Part shown: in pieces, positions 1 to 7,723 of the stretch
Layout of the letters: each line of letters opens with the position of its first letter
Numbering within the stretch: position 1 is the stretch's first letter
DNA from: JAGTVG01 sp942491935
GTDB taxonomy: Bacteria; Bacteroidota; Bacteroidia; Cytophagales; Cyclobacteriaceae
Assembly: GCA_942491935.1 (NCBI GenBank)
Contig: CALOCZ010000068.1
Span: 62,001-126,000 of the forward strand
Direction: 5' to 3'
DNA length: 64,000 nucleotides
The notes under the pieces: model-generated
Databases searched by the model: none
The model's input: only the letters and a program-made list of their open reading frames with translations
Told to the model about the DNA's origin: nothing
Translations under genes and position numbers: made by a program

Positions 1-81
1 GGTTTATAAGATACGGGGTATATTCCATCATATTCTGGGAAGTCAATCTGATTTAGATATTCCTACCCCACCATGCTTAAC
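1..81. other. window edge downstream of glmS, no supported gene
   Basis: This short stretch follows the glmS stop codon on the minus strand. A minus-strand ATG at 29-31 stays open to the window edge, about ten codons, which is too little to call a gene. I see no hairpin with a T-run that would end glmS transcription inside the window. Confidence 0.4.
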
Positions 82-1917
82 TTACTCCACAGTTACGGAT
101 TTGGCCAGGTTTCTAGGTTGGTCCACGTTACAATCTCTCATTACCGCAATATGATAGGCAAGTAATTGAAGAGGTATTACCGTGAGCAGAGGAGAAAGCA
201 CCTCGCTTATCTCAGGTATTTCTATTATATGATCGGCAAACTCCTTAATTGTTGAATCATTTTCAGTCACAATGGCAATGATTTTTCCCTTTCTGGCTTT
301 AACTTCCTGAATATTACTCACAATTTTCTCGTAAGTACTGTCTTTGGTTGCAATTACAACTACAGGCATGTTCTCATCGATTAGAGCTATTGGCCCATGT
401 TTCATTTCAGCAGCAGGGTATCCCTCCGCATGGATATAGGATATTTCTTTTAGCTTTAATGCACCTTCAAGAGCTACTGGAAAATTATATCCCCTTCCAA
501 GATATATAGAATTAGAAGCATCCTTATATTTATAAGCAACCTCTCTGATTTTATCATTATTCTTTAAAGCTCGCTCCACTTTTTCAGGGATAGTGGACAT
601 TTCCTTAAGCATTGAATTGAATTTCTCCTGATCAAGATATCCTTTCTTCTTTGCTAATTGTAAGGCGATCATGTTCAGGACAATTAATTGTGCGGTAAAG
701 GCCTTAGTACTGGCTACTCCGATCTCCGGTCCGGCATGTGTATACGCTCCCTCATGTGAAGCTCTTGAAATAGAACTTCCAACCACATTACATATTCCGA
801 ATACAATCGCATATTTCGATTTGGCCATCTCAATTGCTGCCAGTGTATCTGCGGTCTCACCTGATTGAGAAACGGCAATCACGATATCACCCTTTTCAAT
901 CACAGGATTGCGGTATCTGAATTCTGAGGCATATTCAACCTCCACTGGAATCCTGCAGAACTCTTCAAAAAAGTATTCAGCCACCAGGCAGGAATGCCAG
1001 GAAGTGCCACAGGCGATCATAATAATTCGTTCTGCATTTAGAAGCTGATCTGCATATTCCTGTATCCCTCCTAATACCAGATGACCGGTTTCGGCATTAA
1101 GACGCCCCCTCATACAATCACCTATAGACCTTGGCTGTTCAAAGATCTCTTTGAGCATAAAATGATCATATCCACCTTTTTCAATGGAATCCAGATCAAT
1201 TTCAAGGGTTTGTACAAAAGGCAGTGATTTAACATTATTTACATCTTTCAGTAAAAGGTCATTCTTTTCGATAACAGCTATCTCAGAATCTTTCAAATAG
1301 ATGACATCTTTGGTATACTCAATGATTGGTGAAGCATCAGATGCTACAAAATAGGCATCTTTTCCAACACCTATAACAAGTGGACTACTTTTACGGGCAG
1401 CCACTATACGGTCAGGTTCATCCAGGGAAAGCAGAACAATGGCATAGGCGCCAACTACATTCGATAAAGCAATACGCGTGGCCTTCTCCAGGCTGCATTG
1501 ATTTTGAACCTGGATACTTTCAATAAAATGAACAAGTACTTCTGAATCCGTTTCGCTTTGAAACTGATGGCCAGACCGGGATAGTTCCTTGCGGATTGTA
1601 TTATAGTTTTCGATTATTCCATTATGGACAAGAACTATCCTTCCATTTCCGGAAATATGTGGATGGGCATTTTGATCATTAGGTTCCCCATGAGTGGCCC
1701 ACCTGGTATGACCGATCCCTATCGATCCATGCAAATCTTTCTTTTCCAGATGATCTTCAAGATCGATCACCCGTCCTTTCTTTTTTGAAATTTTAAGTTT
1801 ATCGTTAAGAATTGCGACGCCAGCACTGTCATATCCTCGATATTCAAGGCGCTTTAATCCATTTAGTATTATTGGTAGCGCCTCCTGGTTCCCGATATAA
1901 GCCATTATTCCACACAT
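82..1917 (-). CDS. glmS: glutamine--fructose-6-phosphate aminotransferase (isomerizing)
   Basis: GlmS makes glucosamine-6-phosphate from fructose-6-phosphate and glutamine in the cytoplasm. This is the first committed step to UDP-GlcNAc for peptidoglycan and lipopolysaccharide. The 611 residues match the usual length of about 609. The protein begins MCGIMAYIG, so Cys2 is available as the glutaminase nucleophile after Met removal. The class II amidotransferase domain spans about residues 2-220. Two SIS sugar-isomerase domains follow (about 290-430 and 460-600), with CGTSWHSC and SQSGETADTL motifs. The C-terminus PRNLAKSVTVE is the conserved GlmS tail. It is the third gene on this strand after the GlgA-like and DUF4270 genes, with a 161-nt gap that leaves room for its own promoter; a TATATTTA box resembling the -7 consensus lies about 30 nt upstream. 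No glmS-ribozyme-like leader is evident. Confidence 0.97.
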   Translation of the reverse strand: MCGIMAYIGNQEALPIILNGLKRLEYRGYDSAGVAILNDKLKISKKKGRVIDLEDHLEKKDLHGSIGIGHTRWATHGEPNDQNAHPHISGNGRIVLVHNGIIENYNTIRKELSRSGHQFQSETDSEVLVHFIESIQVQNQCSLEKATRIALSNVVGAYAIVLLSLDEPDRIVAARKSSPLVIGVGKDAYFVASDASPIIEYTKDVIYLKDSEIAVIEKNDLLLKDVNNVKSLPFVQTLEIDLDSIEKGGYDHFMLKEIFEQPRSIGDCMRGRLNAETGHLVLGGIQEYADQLLNAERIIMIACGTSWHSCLVAEYFFEEFCRIPVEVEYASEFRYRNPVIEKGDIVIAVSQSGETADTLAAIEMAKSKYAIVFGICNVVGSSISRASHEGAYTHAGPEIGVASTKAFTAQLIVLNMIALQLAKKKGYLDQEKFNSMLKEMSTIPEKVERALKNNDKIREVAYKYKDASNSIYLGRGYNFPVALEGALKLKEISYIHAEGYPAAEMKHGPIALIDENMPVVVIATKDSTYEKIVSNIQEVKARKGKIIAIVTENDSTIKEFADHIIEIPEISEVLSPLLTVIPLQLLAYHIAVMRDCNVDQPRNLAKSVTVE

Positions 1918-2078
1918 AGGTTGTTTGAGTTTTAATGAACCGTTAAATATAGGATTATTTTGTTAATAAATAATATTTTTTGAAGAATATTTTAAAAAAT
2001 ATAAAGATTCAGTGCTGCTTATTTTTAAGCATTAAAGTAATGGATAAGAAATGGGGAATGTGTTTTTAGATCAGCAGG

Positions 2079-3395
2079 CTATTTCACCTTAGAATAATAA
2101 ATTTTTAGAACGATTTTACTTGGGCTTACCAGAAATTGATTTACAGTATTAGTAATGCCAAATTCTGGTGGATACATAAGGACGGTTGTATCTGAAAAAG
2201 TACCTTTAATCAACCTGTCGCTGAAAATTGTGATCGGTGCTTCATACGATAGATCTTCTTCATTATAAATAGCGCGCTGGAGGTCAGTAGAGCCATCCTG
2301 GAGAATTCCTAAAAATTGACCTGCTTCTTTTAACCGCTTATTATTTTCATCATGAAAATAAAAATATAAGTAAGATGGGGGAAGCTCATTAAAATCCGGT
2401 TGATCAATATTTATGGAGATCACCGTCTGATTTATTAAGGCATATTCAATAGTATCAAAAAAATACAGAAAAGGTGTGAAATCAAGCTTTGTAACCAGAT
2501 CAGCACCTGACTGAATATATGCATTATCATTAGTTGGAATAAAATCCTGATAATGTTGATCTTCTATTCCATCCAATGGCGTGCCAGTTCTGTCAGTAAG
2601 TATCTGATTGAAATTTGCAACACCAAAAAACTCAAAAGGATAACTGTATTGAATTGTATCTTCAGAATAATATAATCTGAGAAATGTAGAATCATTTCCG
2701 GCGTTAATACCCAATACAGAATTATTATTTTGATCTGAAATGAATGCAAAACCTTTAAACAGAGCCTGTAAGGTTCCTAAATCAGCAGGATCAACTACAT
2801 TTGTATCCTGGGCAGCCTCGAAAAGTCGTTGCCCATACGTATCGTCAATTTTAAAAGATAGTACAGTGTCTGCTCTTTCCGGCAAGATAAAATCCGCTGT
2901 TGATATAGGATTAGGATCATATTCAGCAGAACTGAAACTGAAATACGCCGCTGTATCATAGAGATCTTCCGTTAATTCGTGTACGGTAAATCGTTGATAT
3001 TCAGTTATTCCAGGCCCATATACATAATCACTTTTTATATACAGAACTAGTGAATCGTAAACTGCATCTTCCGGCACATCCAATTTAGCCCCTGAATACC
3101 CATATTGTGTAAAAGAGGCAGCTGATAATGAACCAAAATCTTCATTAAACGTTTTTCCAACCAGCAGTCTTTGAACGGATAATGTAAAAAGTGAATCGTT
3201 ATTGATCAGACTTGTGCTCAGGTCTATCTCCTGATAAAAAACACCTATTCTATTAGGGTCCCCGGTAAGTTCGAGTCCTATTTCATTAGGTTCCTCACAA
3301 GCAAAAAGAAAAAGGGTTACTAGAACTAGTAACCCATAATGAGTTTTACCCAGCAAGCTCGTGATAGAGATTATAGTATGATTCCAGATAGTCAT
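2079..3395 (-). CDS. DUF4270 family lipoprotein
   Basis: This is a predicted envelope lipoprotein of the Bacteroidota-specific DUF4270 family, whose function is not established. The N-terminus has a hydrophobic stretch ending in a lipobox, LFLFAC, with Cys33 as the lipidation site, followed by acidic residues. The rest looks beta-rich and Asp/Tyr-rich, with the motif DPNRIGVFYQEIDLSTSL near the start of the mature protein. The start is uncertain. The ATG at 3395 gives a 50-nt overlap with the GlgA-like gene; a TTG at 3356 would give a shorter signal peptide and an overlap of 11 nt. Both starts lie upstream of a terminator-shaped hairpin formed by the signal-peptide codons themselves (see 3301-3335). 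The neighbours are a GlgA-like gene upstream and glmS downstream. Confidence 0.85.
   Translation of the reverse strand: MTIWNHTIISITSLLGKTHYGLLVLVTLFLFACEEPNEIGLELTGDPNRIGVFYQEIDLSTSLINNDSLFTLSVQRLLVGKTFNEDFGSLSAASFTQYGYSGAKLDVPEDAVYDSLVLYIKSDYVYGPGITEYQRFTVHELTEDLYDTAAYFSFSSAEYDPNPISTADFILPERADTVLSFKIDDTYGQRLFEAAQDTNVVDPADLGTLQALFKGFAFISDQNNNSVLGINAGNDSTFLRLYYSEDTIQYSYPFEFFGVANFNQILTDRTGTPLDGIEDQHYQDFIPTNDNAYIQSGADLVTKLDFTPFLYFFDTIEYALINQTVISINIDQPDFNELPPSYLYFYFHDENNKRLKEAGQFLGILQDGSTDLQRAIYNEEDLSYEAPITIFSDRLIKGTFSDTTVLMYPPEFGITNTVNQFLVSPSKIVLKIYYSKVK
3301..3335 (-). terminator. terminator-shaped hairpin inside the DUF4270 signal-peptide codons
   Basis: On the minus strand, a perfect 10-bp inverted repeat GGGTTACTAG/CTAGTAACCC with a 2-nt loop (3314-3335) is followed at once by TTTTTCTTTTT. 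It lies 10 nt after the stop codon of the GlgA-like gene, where an intrinsic terminator would be expected. It also encodes part of the DUF4270 signal peptide. The structure is read directly from the sequence; activity is inferred. Confidence 0.65.
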
Positions 3396-4158
3396 CTTCC
3401 TTGTCTATTTTATCCACCTTCTTATCTCCAGGAATCTCATCAAAAAGCTTATTCAAACTTGTTTCCAGTTTTTCGCCGGCTTTAATCACAGAATCGGAAT
3501 ATTCAATGCCTATTTTAATAAAACCCTCGAAATCACCTGACTCAAGATTTGTTAACATACTATCATCAATATCGAGCATTTTTACTTTGTCTATCAGATC
3601 TCCATTAAACTTATAATCGAAAGAATTATTGTAGACCGTAAATACCGTTTTGGTATTATGGAAGATCGGATCATTTTTGTAAGTAGTTTTAAGATACATT
3701 GGAATTAAACTGGTCATCCAATCGTTGCAGTGAACGATATCTGGCGCCCATCCCAATTTCTTAACCGTTTCAATTACACCTTTGCAAAAGAATATGGCTC
3801 TTTCATCATTGTCCTCATAAAAATTATTCTCCTTGTCATAAAAGACTGATTTTCTATGAAAATAATCTTCGTTGTCAATAAAATAAACCTGAAGTTTGGC
3901 ATTAGGAATTGATGCTACTTTTATGACCAGAGGTTTTTCCTCTTCGCCAACTGAAATATTAATTCCGGACAACCTTACAACTTCATGTAATCGGTTTTTT
4001 CTTTCATTTATTAATCCGAATCGAGGCACAAGAATTCGGATTTCCATACCCTTTTCCTGCATGCGTTGCGGCAATTGCCTTACAAATTCTGCTACTTCTG
4101 ATGTTTGTAGAAAAGGATTGATCTCACTCGCTACGTAGAGAATTCGAAGTTTTGACAT
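3346..4158 (-). CDS. glycogen/starch synthase N-domain-like protein (half-length GT5)
   Basis: The 270 residues resemble only the N-terminal Rossmann domain of GT5 glycogen synthases, which are normally about 480 residues. Recognisable pieces are the opening LRILYVASEINPF, the central PDIVHCNDWMTSLIPMYL, and TKTVFTVYNNSFDY. The ADP-glucose-binding KTGG motif expected soon after the start is missing: the sequence there reads FLQTSEVAEFVRQLP. The C-terminal GT-B domain is absent, and the tail is charged and probably helical. Half-length GlgA-like proteins beside panC occur in this phylum as far as I recall, so I treat it as an intact gene rather than a fragment. Glycogen synthesis by this protein alone is unlikely. 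It is divergent from panC, with a TACCTTTG -7 box 38 nt upstream of the ATG. Confidence 0.85.
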   Translation of the reverse strand: MSKLRILYVASEINPFLQTSEVAEFVRQLPQRMQEKGMEIRILVPRFGLINERKNRLHEVVRLSGINISVGEEEKPLVIKVASIPNAKLQVYFIDNEDYFHRKSVFYDKENNFYEDNDERAIFFCKGVIETVKKLGWAPDIVHCNDWMTSLIPMYLKTTYKNDPIFHNTKTVFTVYNNSFDYKFNGDLIDKVKMLDIDDSMLTNLESGDFEGFIKIGIEYSDSVIKAGEKLETSLNKLFDEIPGDKKVDKIDKEDDYLESYYNLYHELAG

Positions 4159-4195
4159 AATCTATCTATTTGGTTTTTACTAATGAAAAGATTTA

Positions 4196-4203
4196 CAAAG
4201 GTA
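4196..4203 (-). promoter_or_regulatory. -7 box of the GlgA-like gene
   Basis: TACCTTTG on the minus strand fits the Bacteroidota -7 consensus TAnnTTTG and lies 38 nt before the ATG at 4158. No TTG element is seen at the usual 19-21 nt upstream, so the call rests on the -7 box and its position. Confidence 0.5.
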
Positions 4204-4252
4204 CTACATATTCAGCTATTTTAGTACTTAATCAATATTAAAAAAGTAATTT

Positions 4253-4260
4253 TATCTTTG
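4253..4260 (+). promoter_or_regulatory. panC: -7 box of the panC operon
   Basis: TATCTTTG matches TAnnTTTG and ends 24 nt before the panC ATG. With the minus-strand box at 4196-4203 it makes a compact divergent promoter region. No clear -33 TTG is visible. Confidence 0.55.
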
Positions 4261-4284
4261 CAGCTAAGGTTCAAAAACTAGTAA

Positions 4285-5136
4285 ATGAAAGTCATTAACC
4301 TGAAATCCGACTTATTCCCCGTTTTGCAGAAAGAACGATCAAAAGGAAGGAAAATCGGCCTGGTCCCGACAATGGGAGCCCTTCATAATGGTCATTTATC
4401 GCTGGTGAATGCTTCTATTAAGGAAGCGGATACAACCATCTGTAGTATATTCGTTAATCCAACACAATTCAATAATCAAGAAGACTTCGAGAATTACCCT
4501 GAAACATTTGAGGAGGACCTTAATAAATTGAAACAGGAGGGTTGTGATATCGTATATGCTCCACCCCGTAAGGATCTATACGAGAATGAAAATGACAGAA
4601 TAACAGACTTCAGTTTTGGGGAGTTCGGCCGAGTCCTGGAAGGCAAATACAGACCAGGTCATTTCGGAGGAGTGGCTTTAGTTGTTTCCAAGCTGTTCAA
4701 TATCATATCTCCTGACTTAACTTATTTTGGGCAAAAAGATCTTCAGCAATTTCACCTGATCAGGCATTTGATAGAGGACTTATCATATAATATCCAGATC
4801 CGTTGTGTTCCTACGGTCCGGGAAAAAGACGGCCTGGCCATGTCATCCAGAAATTTACGAATACCTCAAGAGCTGAGACCCCTTGCTTCAACGTTTTATA
4901 AATGTCTCATTACTGGACGGGAAATGTTGAGGAACGGGAAAAGCATATCCGACGTGAAAAATAAAGTAAAAGAAGTATTCGCCAAATCTCCGGACCTTAA
5001 GCTCGAATATTTTGAAATGATCGATACCGCTAACTTCAAAATTATTAAACAGATTAGGAACGATAATAAAACATCTCTGTGTATAGCGGGTTATCTTAAT
5101 AACATTAGATTGATAGATAACGTTAACTATATTTAG
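4285..5136 (+). CDS. panC: pantoate--beta-alanine ligase
   Basis: PanC joins pantoate and beta-alanine, with ATP, to make pantothenate, the precursor of coenzyme A. The length of 283 residues is typical. Signature motifs include PTMGALHNGHLSLV, carrying the HxGH-type nucleotide-binding site, then VNPTQFN, YFGQKDLQQ in the pantoate/ATP site, and MSSRNLRI, the KMSKS-like loop. It is the first gene of a plus-strand run, followed after 28 nt by panD, which supplies its beta-alanine substrate. The pairing of adjacent pathway steps supports both calls. Confidence 0.96.
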   Translation: MKVINLKSDLFPVLQKERSKGRKIGLVPTMGALHNGHLSLVNASIKEADTTICSIFVNPTQFNNQEDFENYPETFEEDLNKLKQEGCDIVYAPPRKDLYENENDRITDFSFGEFGRVLEGKYRPGHFGGVALVVSKLFNIISPDLTYFGQKDLQQFHLIRHLIEDLSYNIQIRCVPTVREKDGLAMSSRNLRIPQELRPLASTFYKCLITGREMLRNGKSISDVKNKVKEVFAKSPDLKLEYFEMIDTANFKIIKQIRNDNKTSLCIAGYLNNIRLIDNVNYI

Positions 5137-5144
5137 TAACTTTG
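5137..5144 (+). promoter_or_regulatory. panD: possible internal -7 box before panD
   Basis: TAACTTTG begins directly after the panC stop codon and ends 20 nt before the panD ATG. A TTG lies at 5110-5112, but the 24-nt spacer is longer than usual. It could add panD transcripts to those read through from panC. Confidence 0.4.
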
Positions 5145-5164
5145 CGGTTTGAAAGGATAAAATC

Positions 5165-5515
5165 ATGTTTATCGAGGTTTTAAAGTCAAAAATTCACAGG
5201 GTAAAAATAACACAAGCCGAGTTGCACTATGTGGGCAGTATCACATTGGATGAGGATCTGATGGACGCAGCCAATATTGTTGAAAATGAAAAGGTGCAGA
5301 TTGTGAATATTCATAATGGTGAAAGACTTGAGACTTATGTTATCAAAGGTATAAGGGGAAGCGGTGAAGTATGTCTGAACGGACCCGCTGCCAGGAAGGC
5401 ACAGGTTGGCGATATAATCATAATTATATCATATGCATCCATGACCCCGGAAGAATCCAAATCTCATAAACCACTGGTTATTTTTCCGGATGATAGAAAT
5501 AAACTACCCCAGTAA
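5165..5515 (+). CDS. panD: aspartate 1-decarboxylase
   Basis: PanD is a pyruvoyl enzyme that decarboxylates L-aspartate to beta-alanine for pantothenate synthesis. The 116-residue precursor has the usual length. The self-cleavage site Gly24-Ser25 is visible in LHYVGSITLDEDLMDAA; Ser25 would become the pyruvoyl group of the large subunit. Also present are the conserved GERLETYVIKG segment and the core motif GEVCLNGPAARKAQVGD. It sits between panC and a membrane-protein gene that starts 5 nt after its stop, so it is almost certainly co-transcribed with both. Confidence 0.96.
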   Translation: MFIEVLKSKIHRVKITQAELHYVGSITLDEDLMDAANIVENEKVQIVNIHNGERLETYVIKGIRGSGEVCLNGPAARKAQVGDIIIIISYASMTPEESKSHKPLVIFPDDRNKLPQ

Positions 5516-5520
5516 GTCCC

Positions 5521-6540
5521 TTGAAAATTTTCAAATCCATTTTAAAGTACAGCTTTACCTTAATAATTGCATTGGGCTTGCTTTGGTATGTATTCAGGGA
5601 TATTGATCTCAACCTTCTTTTCGAAAAATTTAAAAAGGCTAATTTTACTTTTGTATATATATCTATTGCACTATCCCTGTTTAGCCATTTCCTGCGAGGA
5701 TATAGGTGGACTTTACTGTTAAAACCTATCAATTACAATGTAAATTCTTTCCGGGCTTTTATTGCGGTTATGGTAGGGTATTTTGCAAACTTACTTTTGC
5801 CCAGAATGGGAGAGATCACCAGGTGTGCCATCTTGAAAAAAACTGATAATGTAGCTATACCTGCCTCCCTAGGAACAGTAATTAGCGAAAGGATACTTGA
5901 CCTTATACTCTTGATCTTATTAATCTTCTCGACAATTATCATTGAGTTCAAAACCTTAAAAACCTTTTTAACTAATTATTTTGATTCTATCATTTCTGGA
6001 TTTAACCTGGCCAATTACCTGGTTCTGGGGGGAATTCTTTTTTTCATAATCCTGATAGGGACATACTTGTTCAGAAGAAATAAAGAATCAATACGTTCCT
6101 CAAGCCTGTATAAGAAATTCAGGCCAATGGTCTATGATCTAATCAGCGGATTAAAAAGTATCCGGAAAGTCAAAGAAAAAACCGCCTTTTTCGTATCCAC
6201 TGCAATGATCTGGATTTTGTATTATTTAATGTCATATATTATTATCTTTTCATTCCCTGAAACATCCGGTCTTGACTTCTTCGCAGGATTATCAATTTTA
6301 ATGGCAGGTGGTCTTGGAATGGCTGCACCGGTACAGGGAGGAATAGGCACATATCATGCTTTCGTTGGCGGTGTTCTTATGTTATATGGCATCAGTAAAG
6401 AAGATGGCGTATTATTTGCCACATTATTACATACTTCTCAATTTGTTTCGATTGTGATAATTGGTGGGATCAGTTTCATAATCAGTTTATTCTTACATAA
6501 AAATCCAAATGGAAACGAGCCGGAAAATATTGCCTCTTGA
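5521..6540 (+). CDS. lysylphosphatidylglycerol synthase TM-region family protein
   Basis: This is an integral inner-membrane protein of the UPF0104/LPG_synthase_TM family (339 residues, roughly eight hydrophobic segments). Family motifs are FLRGYRWTLLLKP in the first third, GEITRCAILKKTDN with PASLGTVISERILDL in the middle, and GGLGMAAPVQGGIGTYH towards the C-terminus. It lacks the soluble lysyltransferase domain of MprF, so it is a stand-alone membrane unit; flippase-like or lipid-related roles have been proposed for such proteins, but the substrate here is unknown. Translation must start at a TTG (5521), only 5 nt after panD, as no ATG is suitably placed. Its end overlaps the RfaE2-type gene by 32 nt, indicating tight coupling. 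Confidence 0.85.
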   Translation: MKIFKSILKYSFTLIIALGLLWYVFRDIDLNLLFEKFKKANFTFVYISIALSLFSHFLRGYRWTLLLKPINYNVNSFRAFIAVMVGYFANLLLPRMGEITRCAILKKTDNVAIPASLGTVISERILDLILLILLIFSTIIIEFKTLKTFLTNYFDSIISGFNLANYLVLGGILFFIILIGTYLFRRNKESIRSSSLYKKFRPMVYDLISGLKSIRKVKEKTAFFVSTAMIWILYYLMSYIIIFSFPETSGLDFFAGLSILMAGGLGMAAPVQGGIGTYHAFVGGVLMLYGISKEDGVLFATLLHTSQFVSIVIIGGISFIISLFLHKNPNGNEPENIAS

Positions 6541-6988
6541 CAAAGGGATCAACAAAATAAATGAGTGGAAAAAGAATGGGCATAAAGTTGTGTTTACAAA
6601 TGGCTGTTTTGATATTCTCCATCTTGGCCATCTGGATTACCTGGAAAAATCGAGGAACCTTGGCGATAGACTGGTTATTGGATTGAACACAGATGGCAGT
6701 GTAAGACAGTTGAAAGGTCCGAACCGCCCCATTAATTCAGAATTATCACGGTCAAGAATGCTTGCAGCGCTGGCCTTTGTAGACCTGGTCATTGCTTTTG
6801 ATGAGGAAACACCACTGGAATTGATTAAAAAGGTAAAGCCTGATATTCTCATTAAAGGAAAGGATTATTCAATAGAAAACATTGTGGGTGCCGAATTCGT
6901 ATTGGGAAATGGTGGTGAAGTCAAAACAATAGAGATTCTGGAAGGATATTCAACAACCGAAATAATTAATAAAATTAAAAAATATTAA
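6509..6988 (+). CDS. rfaE2: D-glycero-beta-D-manno-heptose 1-phosphate adenylyltransferase-type (RfaE2)
   Basis: This is a cytidylyltransferase-like enzyme matching the C-terminal half of HldE. It is predicted to activate heptose-1-phosphate as ADP-heptose for lipopolysaccharide core synthesis. The 159 residues correspond to the single nucleotidyltransferase domain. FTNGCFDILHLGHLDYLEKS carries the HxGH motif, followed by IGLNTDGSVRQLKG, KGKDY and the C-terminal GYSTTEII. The kinase half (RfaE1) is not in this window, so the pathway must be completed elsewhere. The substrate is inferred from the family; other sugar phosphates cannot be excluded. The ATG lies within the last codons of the upstream membrane-protein gene. 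Confidence 0.88.
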   Translation: METSRKILPLDKGINKINEWKKNGHKVVFTNGCFDILHLGHLDYLEKSRNLGDRLVIGLNTDGSVRQLKGPNRPINSELSRSRMLAALAFVDLVIAFDEETPLELIKKVKPDILIKGKDYSIENIVGAEFVLGNGGEVKTIEILEGYSTTEIINKIKKY

Positions 6989-6989
6989 T

Positions 6990-7685
6990 ATGATCATTGT
7001 AATTGCCATATTTTTCATGATTGTAAGTTTAGCAGTAAGCTCAACTTTAAAAAGTAAATTCAAACGATATTCTAAAATTGGTTTAAAAAACAATTTAACC
7101 GGGGCCCAGATTGCTGAATTGATGCTTGCCGATAATGGGATCCGGGATGTTCAGGTTACATCTGTTAAGGGGCATTTAACTGACCATTACAACCCGATGA
7201 ATAAGACTGTAAACCTAAGTGAGCCTGTATATTATGGAAGCAATGCTGCTGCTGCTGCCGTAGCCTCACACGAATGCGGGCACGCCGTTCAGCATGCTAC
7301 CGGTTACGCCCCACTAAAACTCCGAAGTGCATTAGTCCCAATACAAAATGCAAGTGGTAGAATCTTGAATTTTGTTGTACTGGCCAGCATATTTGGTTTT
7401 GGATTTTTATATGGTTCCTTTCCAACTGATCTGGTCCTCTTGATTATTATCGGTTGTTATTCTGTATTGACTTTATTTGCTTTTATAACACTGCCTGTTG
7501 AATTTAATGCCAGTTCAAGAGCCCTTGCCTGGGTTGAGGAAAGGAATATTGTAGATCCATCAGAATACAAAATGGCTAAAGATGCATTGAAGTGGGCCGC
7601 TATGACCTATGTAGTAGCCGCAATTGGTTCTCTTGTATCACTCCTGTATTATCTGATGATATTTTTAGGAGGATCAAGAGATTAA
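6990..7685 (+). CDS. membrane zinc metallopeptidase, YugP type
   Basis: This is a predicted membrane-bound zinc peptidase of the YugP family (231 residues). The HExxH-like signature is HECGH at residues 94-98, within AAAVASHECGHAVQHATGY. The first 18 residues form a membrane anchor, and two further hydrophobic stretches follow at about 125-165 and 205-228. The sequence EFNASSRALAWVEE near residue 175 resembles the third zinc-ligand region of the family. The ATG comes 1 nt after the stop of the RfaE2-type gene, placing it in the panC operon. The physiological substrate of YugP proteins is not established. Confidence 0.87.
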   Translation: MIIVIAIFFMIVSLAVSSTLKSKFKRYSKIGLKNNLTGAQIAELMLADNGIRDVQVTSVKGHLTDHYNPMNKTVNLSEPVYYGSNAAAAAVASHECGHAVQHATGYAPLKLRSALVPIQNASGRILNFVVLASIFGFGFLYGSFPTDLVLLIIIGCYSVLTLFAFITLPVEFNASSRALAWVEERNIVDPSEYKMAKDALKWAAMTYVVAAIGSLVSLLYYLMIFLGGSRD

Positions 7686-7723
7686 TTTTATATTGCATCT
7701 AGCACGATTCTAAAACTTTTTGT

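Noticed and set aside
2016..2031. TGCTTA/TAAGCA hairpin between DUF4270 and glmS
   Set aside because: Six base pairs, no T-run, and an AT-rich context where such stems arise by chance.
1918..2078. glmS ribozyme or riboswitch
   Set aside because: The leader is short and AT-rich, and I could not find a ribozyme core; this regulator is not expected in the phylum.
3346..4158. GlgA-like gene as a truncated pseudogene
   Set aside because: The frame is intact with its own -7 box, and the region after it holds no remnant of the C-terminal GT-B domain.
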